Of a stretch of 64,000 nucleotides of DNA, positions 15,607 to 24,179 are shown piece by piece; the first letter of the stretch is position 1; the number at the start of each line of letters is the position of its first letter. The notes beneath the pieces were generated by a model, which ran no database searches, was not told the origin of the DNA, and worked only from the letters and a program-made list of their open reading frames with translations. Source of the DNA: Litorimonas sp051251645 (lineage in GTDB: Bacteria > Pseudomonadota > Alphaproteobacteria > Caulobacterales > Maricaulaceae); assembly GCA_051251645.1 (NCBI GenBank), contig JBPOEY010000001.1, positions 372,001-436,000 on the forward strand, read 5' to 3'. A program made the translations under genes and the position numbers.

Positions 15607-16740
15607 TTATAAGGCGTTTTTAAGCGCGTCTTCAACCACCCAGAGGCGGTCTTGGCCCCAGACGGCGGTGTCTCCAACGCGAAAGCTCGGCACGCCCCAA
15701 ATGCCGTAGGACATCATCTCGGCGCGGTTGGATTCGGCGATGGCTCGCCAGTCATCCGTGCCCAGCTGTTTGCGGGCTTCTGACCAGTTTAGTTCCGCGC
15801 CCTCAACAATGCGTCTGAGCCCGCGGTCGCTGCCGGCATCGATGCCTTCGGCCCAAACATAACGTAAGAACGTGCGGGCAAAGTCAATGCCGTGCCCTTG
15901 GTCCATCGCCCAATTCAAGACAGCGTAGCCCCGCTCGACCGGTGTGCCGACCGGATCAGAGACCCGCCCGAATAATACACCCAACCGATGAGCTTCGCGT
16001 GCTGTATCCCGCACGATGTAGCGGCGCTTGGCTTTGGGCACAGGCAGGGCGCGCATCACCATCGGCAGCACGAACCGCAAGCGTAACTCAGCGCCATAGG
16101 TGGCGGCGAGCGCTTCAACCCGGTCCGCGACAATGGCCGTATAGGGCGAGCGGAACGAGAGATACCAATGCAGCACAAGATCATCTCTTTTGGATATTAT
16201 GGGTCTTGGCGTTAGTCGGGCGGGCGGCGTGAATATCGGTGTGGCTGGCGCATCTCTCCGACGCGCCCCAATCGCGGCGAGACGATTCTCTAAATAATGC
16301 AAGCGGTCCAAACCCCAATACCACTCGCCCCCATAATGGATCATTCCGCCCTGATAGTGTCCCAACGCGCGCAGGCGTGCATCGGCGTCCTCTGTGTCTA
16401 TCGCGAGCGGTTGCGGTGTGAGGTCGGTTTCAATGCCCGCGCGCGCGGCGAGGCGCGCCGCATCAACCGCAGCGTAGGTCGCGAGGGCGTCCCGTTCCGG
16501 TGCGGCCCCGTCATCGGGTGGGCCGACATAATGGGTCGTTAGATCAATATCGTAACGCGCCTCAAAGTCCGGCAGAACAGACTTCAAGAGCAGCGAGTAG
16601 GGATCGCTGGGGTCGAGGAAGACTTCGACATGGGGGCGACCTGTGCGTTTGGCTTCAAATCGGGCGCGCTGTTTATCCAGTCGATCACGGCTAAGAATGC
16701 GCTCGGCGAGACGCGGGACGATATAGGATTTCAAACTCAC
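15607..16740 (-). CDS. Tandem DsbA/HCCA-isomerase-like thioredoxin-fold protein
   Basis: 377 residues from a GTG start. Two thioredoxin-fold halves of the 2-hydroxychromene-2-carboxylate isomerase/kappa-GST type can be seen: one opening with VEVFLDPSDPYSLLLKSVLP (about residue 38) and one with LVLHWYLSFRSPYTAIVAD (about residue 187), the latter ending in the typical GIWGVPSFRVGDTAVWGQDRL. No CXXC is present, so it is more likely a glutathione-linked isomerase or transferase than a disulfide oxidase. The first half lacks its usual C-terminus. Confidence 0.75.
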   Translation of the reverse strand: MSLKSYIVPRLAERILSRDRLDKQRARFEAKRTGRPHVEVFLDPSDPYSLLLKSVLPDFEARYDIDLTTHYVGPPDDGAAPERDALATYAAVDAARLAARAGIETDLTPQPLAIDTEDADARLRALGHYQGGMIHYGGEWYWGLDRLHYLENRLAAIGARRRDAPATPIFTPPARLTPRPIISKRDDLVLHWYLSFRSPYTAIVADRVEALAATYGAELRLRFVLPMVMRALPVPKAKRRYIVRDTAREAHRLGVLFGRVSDPVGTPVERGYAVLNWAMDQGHGIDFARTFLRYVWAEGIDAGSDRGLRRIVEGAELNWSEARKQLGTDDWRAIAESNRAEMMSYGIWGVPSFRVGDTAVWGQDRLWVVEDALKNAL

Positions 16741-16823
16741 ATCGCCACCATGATGGCGGAAAGAGTGGAGAGCAAGGCCGCAACAGGCTAGGTAGGGCGT
16801 AACTCAAATGAAGGACTCACCCC

Positions 16824-17945
16824 ATGAGCTTGCCAAAAACCTATAAATCACTCGTCTCGACCGTCACCGAAGGCGGTCAGCTTCGTATGGAAATGGTTGA
16901 GCAACCGATGCCCGTTCCCAAAGCGGATCAGGTTCTCATCAAGGTCGAAGCTTGCCCAATCAACCCGTCAGACCACGGCGTGATGTTTGGCTATTCCGAT
17001 ATGTCCAAGGCGAGTAATGACGGTGAGGCGCTCGTCGCGCCCGTCCCTCCGATGGGCATGCGGATGATGAAAGCGCGCATCGGCCAAGCCCTCCCAATCG
17101 GCAATGAAGGTGCAGGCACAGTCGTTGCCGCAGGCGAAAGCGACGCCGCGCAAGCCCTGATGGGCCGCACGGTCGCGGCTATGGGCGGTGGTATGTATGC
17201 CGAATATCGTTGCGTGCCGATCATGTCGGTCCTGCCCGTCAATGAGGGCAATACGGCCCGCCAAGCGGCCTCGTCTTTCGTCAATCCGCTGACCGCGCTC
17301 TGTTTTCCAGAGACGATGAAAAAAGAAGGTCACACCGCGATTGTCCACACGGCGGCGGCGTCAAACCTGGGTCAAATGTTAGTCAAAATTTGTAAGGCAG
17401 ACGGTATTCCGCTCGTCAATATTGTGCGCAAACAAGAGCAGGTCGACATTCTGAAAGCCATCGGCGCAACCCATATCGTCAATTCGTCGGATGAAGATTT
17501 CATCCCGCAATTGATCGACGCCATTCACGAAACTGGCGCCACCTTGGCGTTTGACGCGACCGGCGGCGGGAAGCTGGCGTCCGATATTCTCACGGCTATG
17601 GAAGGGGCTGCCGCGCGCACACCGGGGGCCTATTCGATCTATGGCTCGATCCATCACAAGCAAGTCTATCTTTATGGCTCTCTCGACCCGTCTCCGACGA
17701 CATTGACACGCGGCTACGGCATGGCGTGGGGCGTGGGCGGCTGGTTGCTACCAAACTTCCTCGCCAAAGCGGGCATGGAAACCGCGATCCGTTTGCGCCA
17801 GCGTGTGGCCAGCGAATTGACGACAACATTTGCCAGCACTTACACGGATGAGATCAGCCTCGCCGATACGCTTAATGCCGACATCGTCGCGCGGTATAAT
17901 GCGAAGAAAACAGGCGAGAAGTTCTTGGTCAACCCGACGCTCTAA
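16824..17945 (+). CDS. Zinc-independent MDR oxidoreductase
   Basis: 373 residues. N-terminal GroES-like fold (VLIKVEACPINPSDHGVMFG) and a C-terminal NAD(P)-binding domain (HTAAASNLGQMLVKICKADG, LAFDATGGGKLASDIL). The structural and catalytic Cys clusters of zinc alcohol dehydrogenases are missing, pointing to the quinone reductase/enoyl reductase branch. It is followed 9 bp later by an SDR gene, so the two likely form an operon; substrate unknown. Confidence 0.85.
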   Translation: MSLPKTYKSLVSTVTEGGQLRMEMVEQPMPVPKADQVLIKVEACPINPSDHGVMFGYSDMSKASNDGEALVAPVPPMGMRMMKARIGQALPIGNEGAGTVVAAGESDAAQALMGRTVAAMGGGMYAEYRCVPIMSVLPVNEGNTARQAASSFVNPLTALCFPETMKKEGHTAIVHTAAASNLGQMLVKICKADGIPLVNIVRKQEQVDILKAIGATHIVNSSDEDFIPQLIDAIHETGATLAFDATGGGKLASDILTAMEGAAARTPGAYSIYGSIHHKQVYLYGSLDPSPTTLTRGYGMAWGVGGWLLPNFLAKAGMETAIRLRQRVASELTTTFASTYTDEISLADTLNADIVARYNAKKTGEKFLVNPTL

Positions 17946-17954
17946 AGGCTCTTT

Positions 17955-18698
17955 ATGCAATCCCTCGTGGAACAGCGCATTCTCGTCACCGGGGCGAGTT
18001 CCGGTCTTGGCCGGGCGCTGTCTGTGCGGTTGGCGGACGCAGGCGCTACCGTTGTCGCCACCGCGCGCAGGCGGGCTCCGCTCGATGAATTGGCGGAGCG
18101 TCACCCTGGGATTAAACCGCGGATTCTCGATCTGATGGATGCGGAAGGTCTCGCTAACCTCTGCGATACAATCGGGCCTCTGACCGGGGCCGTTCTCAAT
18201 GCAGGCGTGACACATGTCGGTCCGTTTATAAAGGGATCGGACCTGGCTGATGCCGCGATGGTCGAGACCAATGTTATGGCGAATGTGCGCTTGGCGCGCG
18301 CGCTGCATAAGCCTTTAAACGGGGGGCGGCTCGTCTTTGTCGGATCGATGGCCGGGCAGATCCCGCTTCCCTATCAAGCCGTTTATTCTGGCACCAAAGC
18401 GTTCCTGCTCAATTTCAGTCTCGCGCTGCGCGAAGAATGGCGCGACGAGGTTAGTGTCGGGATTTTTATGCCCGGCGGCATCAAGACGGAAATGACGGAT
18501 ATTGAAGCGCTCTCCAAGCTACAAAATATGCTCGCCGGAGCCGACGAGGTCGCGGATGATTTGATGGCCTTTTATCTCTCAGATCGGGCCTTGCATATTC
18601 CGGGTTTCGTCAACCGTCTATCCGCGACGGCAACGCGGCTCCTCCCCCGCCCGTGGATCACGGGCATTATGGAACGGGTGTATCGGCGGGAGCCGTGA
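17955..18698 (+). CDS. Short-chain dehydrogenase/reductase
   Basis: 247 residues of a classical SDR: cofactor motif TGASSGLG (residues 13-20), NAG motif (VLNAGVTH), catalytic Ser in FVGSMAGQIPLP and YSGTKAF with catalytic Tyr and Lys. The Arg-rich stretch after strand 2 (ATARRR) suggests NADPH. Its last codons run into a 98-bp repeat whose other copy is at 20266. Confidence 0.9.
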   Translation: MQSLVEQRILVTGASSGLGRALSVRLADAGATVVATARRRAPLDELAERHPGIKPRILDLMDAEGLANLCDTIGPLTGAVLNAGVTHVGPFIKGSDLADAAMVETNVMANVRLARALHKPLNGGRLVFVGSMAGQIPLPYQAVYSGTKAFLLNFSLALREEWRDEVSVGIFMPGGIKTEMTDIEALSKLQNMLAGADEVADDLMAFYLSDRALHIPGFVNRLSATATRLLPRPWITGIMERVYRREP

Positions 18699-18794
18699 GG
18701 GTTGGACGGGCGAGGGGAATTGCCGGTAAGATCCGCTTTTCCCCAAAAGCAGACCTCAGCCAGTGTCTTACTTGAGGCGAATTTAAGCCGCTCA
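18697..18794 (+). repeat. 98-bp direct repeat, left copy
   Basis: Matches 20266-20363 over 98 bp (gagggttggacgggcgagg … tttaagccgctca). It begins within the stop codon of the SDR gene. The two copies bracket a segment with an AT-rich membrane protein gene and the truncated repeat A, so the whole 1.5-kb block looks inserted or duplicated. Confidence 0.85.
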
Positions 18795-18950
18795 CGAATG
18801 TCTACCTTGGCGGTGGTGCGGGCGTTAGGTTTGAATTTGGAAACCCTCAAAGGTACAAAACAAAAGGTTAAGGAGGCCTTTTGGAAACACAAGTTCCGAT
18901 GTAATACTCATATTCGGTACTTCTTAAAAGTATGCCTCAAGGATTATTTT

Positions 18951-19790
18951 ATGGAAAAGAAGGATGGCCAAAATGTTCTTTCGAAAGCACTAAAGAAGAT
19001 CAAATCCTACCCTCCAATAATTGGGGTCTTAAGCGCCGCAAGCTTAACCGTATTCGTAACAGAAATAACTGACTTATCACGCTATGAGTTTTTGAGAGCT
19101 TTCCATGCTATTTTAACAACGTGGAGTGAATTCACAGATGGTATCGGACAGGTAATTGGTTTGATTCCATTCGTGCCTGTTTTTCCGGGCTGGTTTATAA
19201 ACGCGATAATTGTAAGCTTGGCTCTAGTTCGTCCATCTGTAAAGGTCGCAATTAGCACCCTGACACCAAAAATTAAAATAGCACCTAAAGAACTCAAGAC
19301 TTTTGAGAAATTTCAATTAAAGGCCGCGATTTTTTATTTCGTAAGTTATTTCGTAGTAGGTTTAGTCATTGGCGAGCATTTAGATTATAACATTCTGGGA
19401 AAAATTGCCCTCTTTTCTCTATTATTCTTTGCGATGTACGCGCTTCATATTGTCTTCTTTTGGTACTTTAGTGGAAAGAATGACGGATATAAAAGAAACA
19501 ATGTCATAGCCACGATATTAGCAACATATGTTATATTTGGTAACTTTAGCGCAATGTCAAAGTATTCAGCACAGGCCGATACAACGCAAGTGTATACACT
19601 CTACCTAGTGCCAACATTACTCCTCATGTTTTTCATGTTCATTATTGCGATGAGACAGACAAAGTTCAGACAGGCGTTTTTCATTTTTGTAGGATTCATA
19701 GTTTGCATGGAAGTGTTGTACTGGCTCAAGACCCCAGGTCTCTCTGATTGGGTAAATAAGAATACTGAAATTGCTTTCGAACAGAAATAA
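18951..19790 (+). CDS. AT-rich polytopic membrane protein, function unknown
   Basis: 279 residues from ATG 18951 (GGA about 10 bases upstream); the frame is open further upstream through the 98-bp repeat, but that part is not protein-like. Seven or eight hydrophobic segments spread from residue 25 to 265 with Lys-rich loops. Base composition is far more AT-rich than the neighbours, a sign of transfer. It lies between the two copies of the 98-bp repeat. No family recognised. Confidence 0.65.
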   Translation: MEKKDGQNVLSKALKKIKSYPPIIGVLSAASLTVFVTEITDLSRYEFLRAFHAILTTWSEFTDGIGQVIGLIPFVPVFPGWFINAIIVSLALVRPSVKVAISTLTPKIKIAPKELKTFEKFQLKAAIFYFVSYFVVGLVIGEHLDYNILGKIALFSLLFFAMYALHIVFFWYFSGKNDGYKRNNVIATILATYVIFGNFSAMSKYSAQADTTQVYTLYLVPTLLLMFFMFIIAMRQTKFRQAFFIFVGFIVCMEVLYWLKTPGLSDWVNKNTEIAFEQK

Positions 19791-19802
19791 CTGAGCGTCC
19801 CA

Positions 19803-20270
19803 TTTTGGGCGTTTTAAGACTCCCGTCTATGGTCTGGTTTGCCGCCAAAGCGGACATTCATGTCTTGAGTTCAGGGATGTAAGACTATGGTGCGATAACG
19901 GATAAAAAAACGATCCACCCAAACACCTCTTGCAAATCCCAATCCCACGACAATCGACACAACCCCATCCACCTTTACCTATTTCCATGGTCTGTTACCC
20001 TCACCCGCTTCGGACACGAGGGATGCATTGTTCTCATGCTGGCGGGGGTTTGGTGGGCTGGACGGTGCGCGAGTTAATGCGGCGCGTATGGTTCCATTCG
20101 ACGGGACGATCGATGACGACTAGCGGATGAGTCACGAGCTGGATTGAGGGTCTACGGATCGCTCAAACGGTGCGCCTTCGCTAGATCGGACGGCAGGCGG
20201 AGGGGTGGTCTCGAAAGGGCCGTCGCCCGTCTAACCGACACTCGCGTGAGCTCATAGCGGGCCGCGAGGG
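19803..20270 (+). repeat. Dispersed structured repeat, copy A (3' truncated)
   Basis: Shares 19803-19994 with 22692-22883 and its core (19995-20270) with 22884-23158 and the minus-strand copy at 53.7-54.1 kb. The 3' third of the element is missing and replaced by the 98-bp repeat. Indels between copies break every reading frame, so the short ORFs here are not conserved proteins. Several stems are kept by paired changes, suggesting an RNA. Family unrecognised. Confidence 0.75.
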
Positions 20271-20363
20271 TTGGACGGGCGAGGGGAATTGCCGGTAAGA
20301 TCCGCTTTTCCCCAAAAGCAGACCTCAGCCAGTGTCTTACTTGAGGCGAATTTAAGCCGCTCA
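20266..20363 (+). repeat. 98-bp direct repeat, right copy
   Basis: Same sequence and orientation as 18697-18794. Here it follows the truncated copy A of the dispersed repeat. Confidence 0.85.
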
Positions 20364-20485
20364 GTTTCGGCAGCTCTGGGGGCACAGCAGACTTTGGCCT
20401 ATTTTACCCATACACTAAAGAAAATAACATAAACGGTGCCTTCTTGTTGAATTTTTTCAAGAAATACTAGGCTTGAAGCATTCAG

Positions 20486-20881
20486 TTATTGAGTCTTTTG
20501 CTCAATGCCTGTTCGAAATGCTAGGTGTTTTTGTATAGCTTTCACAATATCTTTTTCTGAAAACGGTTTATCGAAGCAATCGATGCCTTTAAATGCCGAG
20601 AGAGTCTTCACCTGTTCCACTTGTCCCGAAATAACGATAAAGGGAGTGTCACGCATCTTCAAAGCTTCCGCAATTGGAGTGGTGCTTTTTCCGTGGAGAT
20701 CAAAGTCGAGTGTAAAAAGATCCGCCTTCGATGTCTTGGCAACGTCGAGTGCATGTGAAATTGTATTAGAGATTGACGTAACTTCATAGCCAGCATCTTC
20801 CAACGCGCTCTCAAGATCAATGGCGATGAAGGGATCATCTTCAACGATTGCGATTTGAATTAAATTTCTAGTAGTTGCCAT
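20486..20881 (-). CDS. Single-domain response regulator
   Basis: 131 residues from ATG 20881; the frame is open for another 30 codons upstream. A stand-alone receiver domain: acidic pocket IAIVEDDPF (E14, D15, D16), phospho-acceptor D59 in LFTLDFDLHG, the Thr/Ser of VISGQ, and Lys in FDKPF. No output domain. It is divergent from the HWE kinase 219 bp away, which is probably its partner. Such receivers typically relay or buffer phosphate in stress and light signalling of alphaproteobacteria. Confidence 0.88.
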   Translation of the reverse strand: MATTRNLIQIAIVEDDPFIAIDLESALEDAGYEVTSISNTISHALDVAKTSKADLFTLDFDLHGKSTTPIAEALKMRDTPFIVISGQVEQVKTLSAFKGIDCFDKPFSEKDIVKAIQKHLAFRTGIEQKTQ

Positions 20882-21100
20882 GTCTAGATCAACGCGGGAA
20901 AGCCAGTAAAGTTCACTTTTATTGTGACGAAAAATGAAGTCTTTTTGAGTGGGTCTATTCGTCCTTGCCACATAGTCGTGGAAGAGCTAGCGTCAGGCTT
21001 TCATAAAATCGGTGTAACTGTTTTTTTAAGTTTCATCGCGAATTAGGCAACCTCATCGCACCTCGCGAGTGATGCGGGGGAGAACCTTATCTCTGAAATC

Positions 21101-22546
21101 TTGACCTTTCCATGGACGGAAGATGAGCGTCGGACGGCCTTAGAGGCCTATGATGTGACAGGTGAATCCGACGATTCGGATTTTAATGACATCGCCTTGC
21201 TCGCGGCTCAAATTTGCGAAACACCCATGGCGATGGTGACGTTTTTGTTTCCTGACCGCCAGTATACGAAGTCAAATGTTGGCATCAACGTTCGCGGGTT
21301 CTCCCAGGAGCAGTCTTTCTTCGCCAGCAACGTGCGGTCTGGGAAAACGATGCTTGTCACTGACACGCATCAAGACAAACGGTTTGAGACCAGCCCTCTT
21401 TTGGCTGACTATCCGGAGATCCGGTTTTATGCAGGGGCGGTTATTAAGAACGCAATGGGTGTTCCTTTGGGGGCCGTGTGTGTTCTGGATACGAAGACAG
21501 GAAGTCTGTCATCAGATAAGATCAAAGCGTTGGAAATTCTCGCGCGTCAAGCCACTCGCCTCTTAAATCGAAGGCATCTTGAGTTGGCTCGGGAACGTGA
21601 AGAGCGCCTTCGCATCATGATTATGGATAGCGCGATTGATTATGCCATTGTTTCAACAGACATGAACGGCACTGTAGATTCTTGGAATTCTGGGGCAGAG
21701 ATTATCTTGGGTTGGACAAGCGCAGAAGCGGTCGGCAAAGACATCGACATATTTTTCACCCAAGAAGATGAGGAACGCGGACGCTCTGCAAAGGAGATGG
21801 CGATATCCATCAAGGAAGGAAGCGCAAAAGATGTTCGGTGGCATGTCCGCAAGGGCGGTGAAAAATTTTGGGCCGATGGCAGAATGATGCCACTGCTCGA
21901 TTCAACGGATACACCGCGCGGGTTTGTCAAAATTGTTCGCGATAAGACAGAGCAATATAATCGGACAAAAAGACAGAAAGACCTAAGCGAAGAGATCGTC
22001 CATCGTCTCAAGAATACGGTGACCGTGGTGCAAAGCTTGGCTCAGCAAACCATTCGTAATTCGAAAAGCCTTACGGACGCGGGAAAACGGGTTGGGGAGC
22101 GGTTGACCAGCTTTGCTAACGCACAAAACATTTTGTTGCAAAATGATTGGAGCGCCGAGGATATTCATATTGTGTTAGCCGCGGCCTTGAAACCACATAA
22201 AGACTATACGGAACAACTTGCGATCTCGGGCCCAAATGTTCAACTGCCGGCGCAACAATTGATTGGATTTTCGCTTGCGATTCATGAGTTAATGACGAAT
22301 TCGATCAAACATGGCGCGCTCTCATCGGATAAAGGTCATATTGATATTTCATGGAGTCTTGATGATGATGACGCGTTTGAGTTTCACTGGAAAGAGACAG
22401 GCGGTCCGGTCGTGGAAGTGCCAACACAGAATGGATTTGGTAGTAAAATCTTGAAATCCATTACCAGTAGCTATTTTTCAGGGCGCTCTGAATTGGGCTA
22501 TAAAAAAGCGGGCTTCACCTACGACTTATACGGAACAGTTATGTGA
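21101..22546 (+). CDS. GAF-PAS-HWE sensor histidine kinase
   Basis: 481 residues from a TTG start with no close RBS. Domains in order: GAF (about residues 20-165), PAS/PAC (about 170-290, with SAIDYAIVSTDMNGTVDSWN and GFVKIVRDKTEQ), then an HWE-type kinase with phospho-acceptor His301 in EEIVHRLKNTVTVVQ and the N box IHELMTNSIKHGAL. No membrane segment, so it is a cytosolic sensor. It pairs with the divergent response regulator. The pair lies between two copies of a dispersed repeat (A and B), suggesting a mobile block. Confidence 0.88.
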   Translation: MTFPWTEDERRTALEAYDVTGESDDSDFNDIALLAAQICETPMAMVTFLFPDRQYTKSNVGINVRGFSQEQSFFASNVRSGKTMLVTDTHQDKRFETSPLLADYPEIRFYAGAVIKNAMGVPLGAVCVLDTKTGSLSSDKIKALEILARQATRLLNRRHLELAREREERLRIMIMDSAIDYAIVSTDMNGTVDSWNSGAEIILGWTSAEAVGKDIDIFFTQEDEERGRSAKEMAISIKEGSAKDVRWHVRKGGEKFWADGRMMPLLDSTDTPRGFVKIVRDKTEQYNRTKRQKDLSEEIVHRLKNTVTVVQSLAQQTIRNSKSLTDAGKRVGERLTSFANAQNILLQNDWSAEDIHIVLAAALKPHKDYTEQLAISGPNVQLPAQQLIGFSLAIHELMTNSIKHGALSSDKGHIDISWSLDDDDAFEFHWKETGGPVVEVPTQNGFGSKILKSITSSYFSGRSELGYKKAGFTYDLYGTVM

Positions 22547-22691
22547 AGATTGTCCTAATCTGAAAAAGCGATATGCTTATATATGAGGAAGTTCCACTTT
22601 TAAAGTCTGGTAAGGGGATGGGCTTCCTGTTTTCCGTGCGTGCAAAATGGAGCGTAAAACAAGGCAGACTGAAAACATTACCAGCGGCCGT

Positions 22692-23265
22692 TTTTGGGCG
22701 TTTTAAGACTCCCGTCTATGGTCTGGTTTGCCGCCAAAGCGGACATTCATGTCTTGAGTTCAGGGATGTAAGACTATGGTGCGATAACGGATAAAAAAAC
22801 GATCCACCCAAACACCTCTTGCAAATCCCAATCCCACGACAATCGACACAACCCCATCCACCTTTACCTATTTCCATGGTCTGTTACCCTCACCCGCTTC
22901 GGACACGAGGGATGCATTGTTCTCATGCTGGCGGGGGTTTGGTGGGCTGGACGGTGCGCGAGTTAATGCGGCGCGTATGGTTCCATCCGACGAAGCGATC
23001 GATGAGGATCGACCGGATGAGTCACGAGCTGGGTTGAGGGTCTACGGATCGCTCAAACAGTGCGCCTTCGGACGATTCGGCGGCAGGTGGAGGTAGGACC
23101 GAAAGTCCTACAGTCTGTCTAACCGTCACTCGCGTGAGCTCATAGCGGGCCGCGAGGGCACGGCGTTTTTGATCGGGTGCGTCTGTCAGGCGCGCGGGCT
23201 TTGCTCTGTGTAAATCGGTTCTATTTTGCTCTACCCGTCACAGGGTTGAGCCCGCGCTCGTGTCA
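22692..23265 (+). repeat. Dispersed structured repeat, copy B (longest)
   Basis: Contains the 5' extension shared with copy A (22692-22883) and the full core (22884-23265) shared with the minus-strand copy C (53739-54121). Visible stems include ATCCG…CGGAT enclosing CGATC…GATCG, TTGAG…CTCAA, GGTAGGAC-cgaa-GTCCTAC and GGGC-ttt-GCTC. Copy C is in the same orientation upstream of yaaA, and here a short RBS/ATG frame follows, so it may act as a 5' leader. Not assignable to RNase P, tmRNA, SRP or 6S RNA. Confidence 0.75.
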
Positions 23266-23373
23266 TCTCTGACGCAAACGCTGCTTTGCCGACCCCGCGA
23301 TGGGCGGTGGATGTCGGCGCGTGTCTGACGCGCGAGGTCGCGCTCCCGTCTGCAAATTATGTAAGAGACGCAC

Positions 23374-23421
23374 ATGACCCATATCTTTACGCTCTACCGT
23401 AACGCCCTGTCGCCATCCTAA
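23374..23421 (+). CDS. Possible 15-residue leader peptide
   Basis: ATG 23374 is preceded five bases earlier by GAGA in a purine run and encodes MTHIFTLYRNALSPS before TAA. It follows repeat B at about the distance at which yaaA follows repeat C. No gene continues downstream on this strand, so it may be a leader or the stub of a lost gene. Confidence 0.25.
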   Translation: MTHIFTLYRNALSPS

Positions 23422-23472
23422 CGCTCAATATTAATCACTATCGGATATCCCTGAGTGGCAACCCAATCAGAC

Positions 23473-23886
23473 TTATGGAAACAGAACCTCCGGGTTCACC
23501 ATGCATTTGATCTCGAGGACATTGCTATTCGGATCAGCAATAAAGAATGTCTCTTGTTCGTATTTGTCGCCTATGAAGCGGCGGTGAGGTTTGTCGATAT
23601 AATCGAGACCTGAAGACGCAATGCGGCCTTTGACGCCGTCAAACTGTTCTTGAGTCAGGTGGATGCCGAAGTGCGGCACAAGGACTGCACCCATATCGAC
23701 ATCATGACGGACCGTCGGAAGCTGCTCTTCGCTTTGATGCAATGTCAGCTCATTGCCCCAAAAATTCACATCGACCCAGCGGCCTTCTTCGCCATTCCCA
23801 AGGGTGCAACCTAAAACCTCGGAATAAAATTTCACGGTTCGACTGAGATCACCCGCCGGAATGGCGAGGTGTAAAATAGCGCTCAT
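23473..23886 (-). CDS. VOC/glyoxalase-family protein
   Basis: 137 residues with the paired beta-alpha-beta-beta-beta modules of the vicinal-oxygen-chelate superfamily: ILHLAIPAGDLSRTVKFYSEVLGC at the start, WVDVNFWGNELTLHQ, VPHFGIHLTQEQFDG and FFIADPNSNVLEIK at the end. His6, His75-type and Glu side chains could bind a metal. Substrate unknown. Standalone gene, followed on its left by repeat B. Confidence 0.85.
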   Translation of the reverse strand: MSAILHLAIPAGDLSRTVKFYSEVLGCTLGNGEEGRWVDVNFWGNELTLHQSEEQLPTVRHDVDMGAVLVPHFGIHLTQEQFDGVKGRIASSGLDYIDKPHRRFIGDKYEQETFFIADPNSNVLEIKCMVNPEVLFP

Positions 23887-24179
23887 GGATCGCTCCTACT
23901 TATTTTTAATGACAAACTGTTAGCGGAAAACCTTTTGTCAGAATGAGAGCCGGTCATCGTAAACACAAGGTCAGTAATGGTCAGGGAACAGGCCATTGTC
24001 AGGGGAAGTTGCCCTGAAAACGCCAGACTTAGGCTATTTTTATGCTAAAAGAGCTGTTTCACGCTCCGGTACGTCTGCTGAGTCACAACGCTTCGATGTT
24101 AAGCCGACGATGGGCGGTCGCAGACGAAGGCATGACAGAAGGCTGTTATCGCGCCTCCTTAAAACCTGTAAGAGAGGCC

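Noticed and set aside
19930..20130. 66-residue ORF in repeat A, with a similar ORF at 22819-23037
   Set aside because: The two share only the duplicated DNA. The third copy has indels that change the frame, so there is no conserved protein; the repeat is better read as RNA or DNA structure.
22884..23265. RNase P, tmRNA or SRP RNA
   Set aside because: The universal motifs of those RNAs (such as GGAAGUCC, the tmRNA tag frame, or the SRP GGAAGCAGCCA loop) are absent, and three copies would be atypical.
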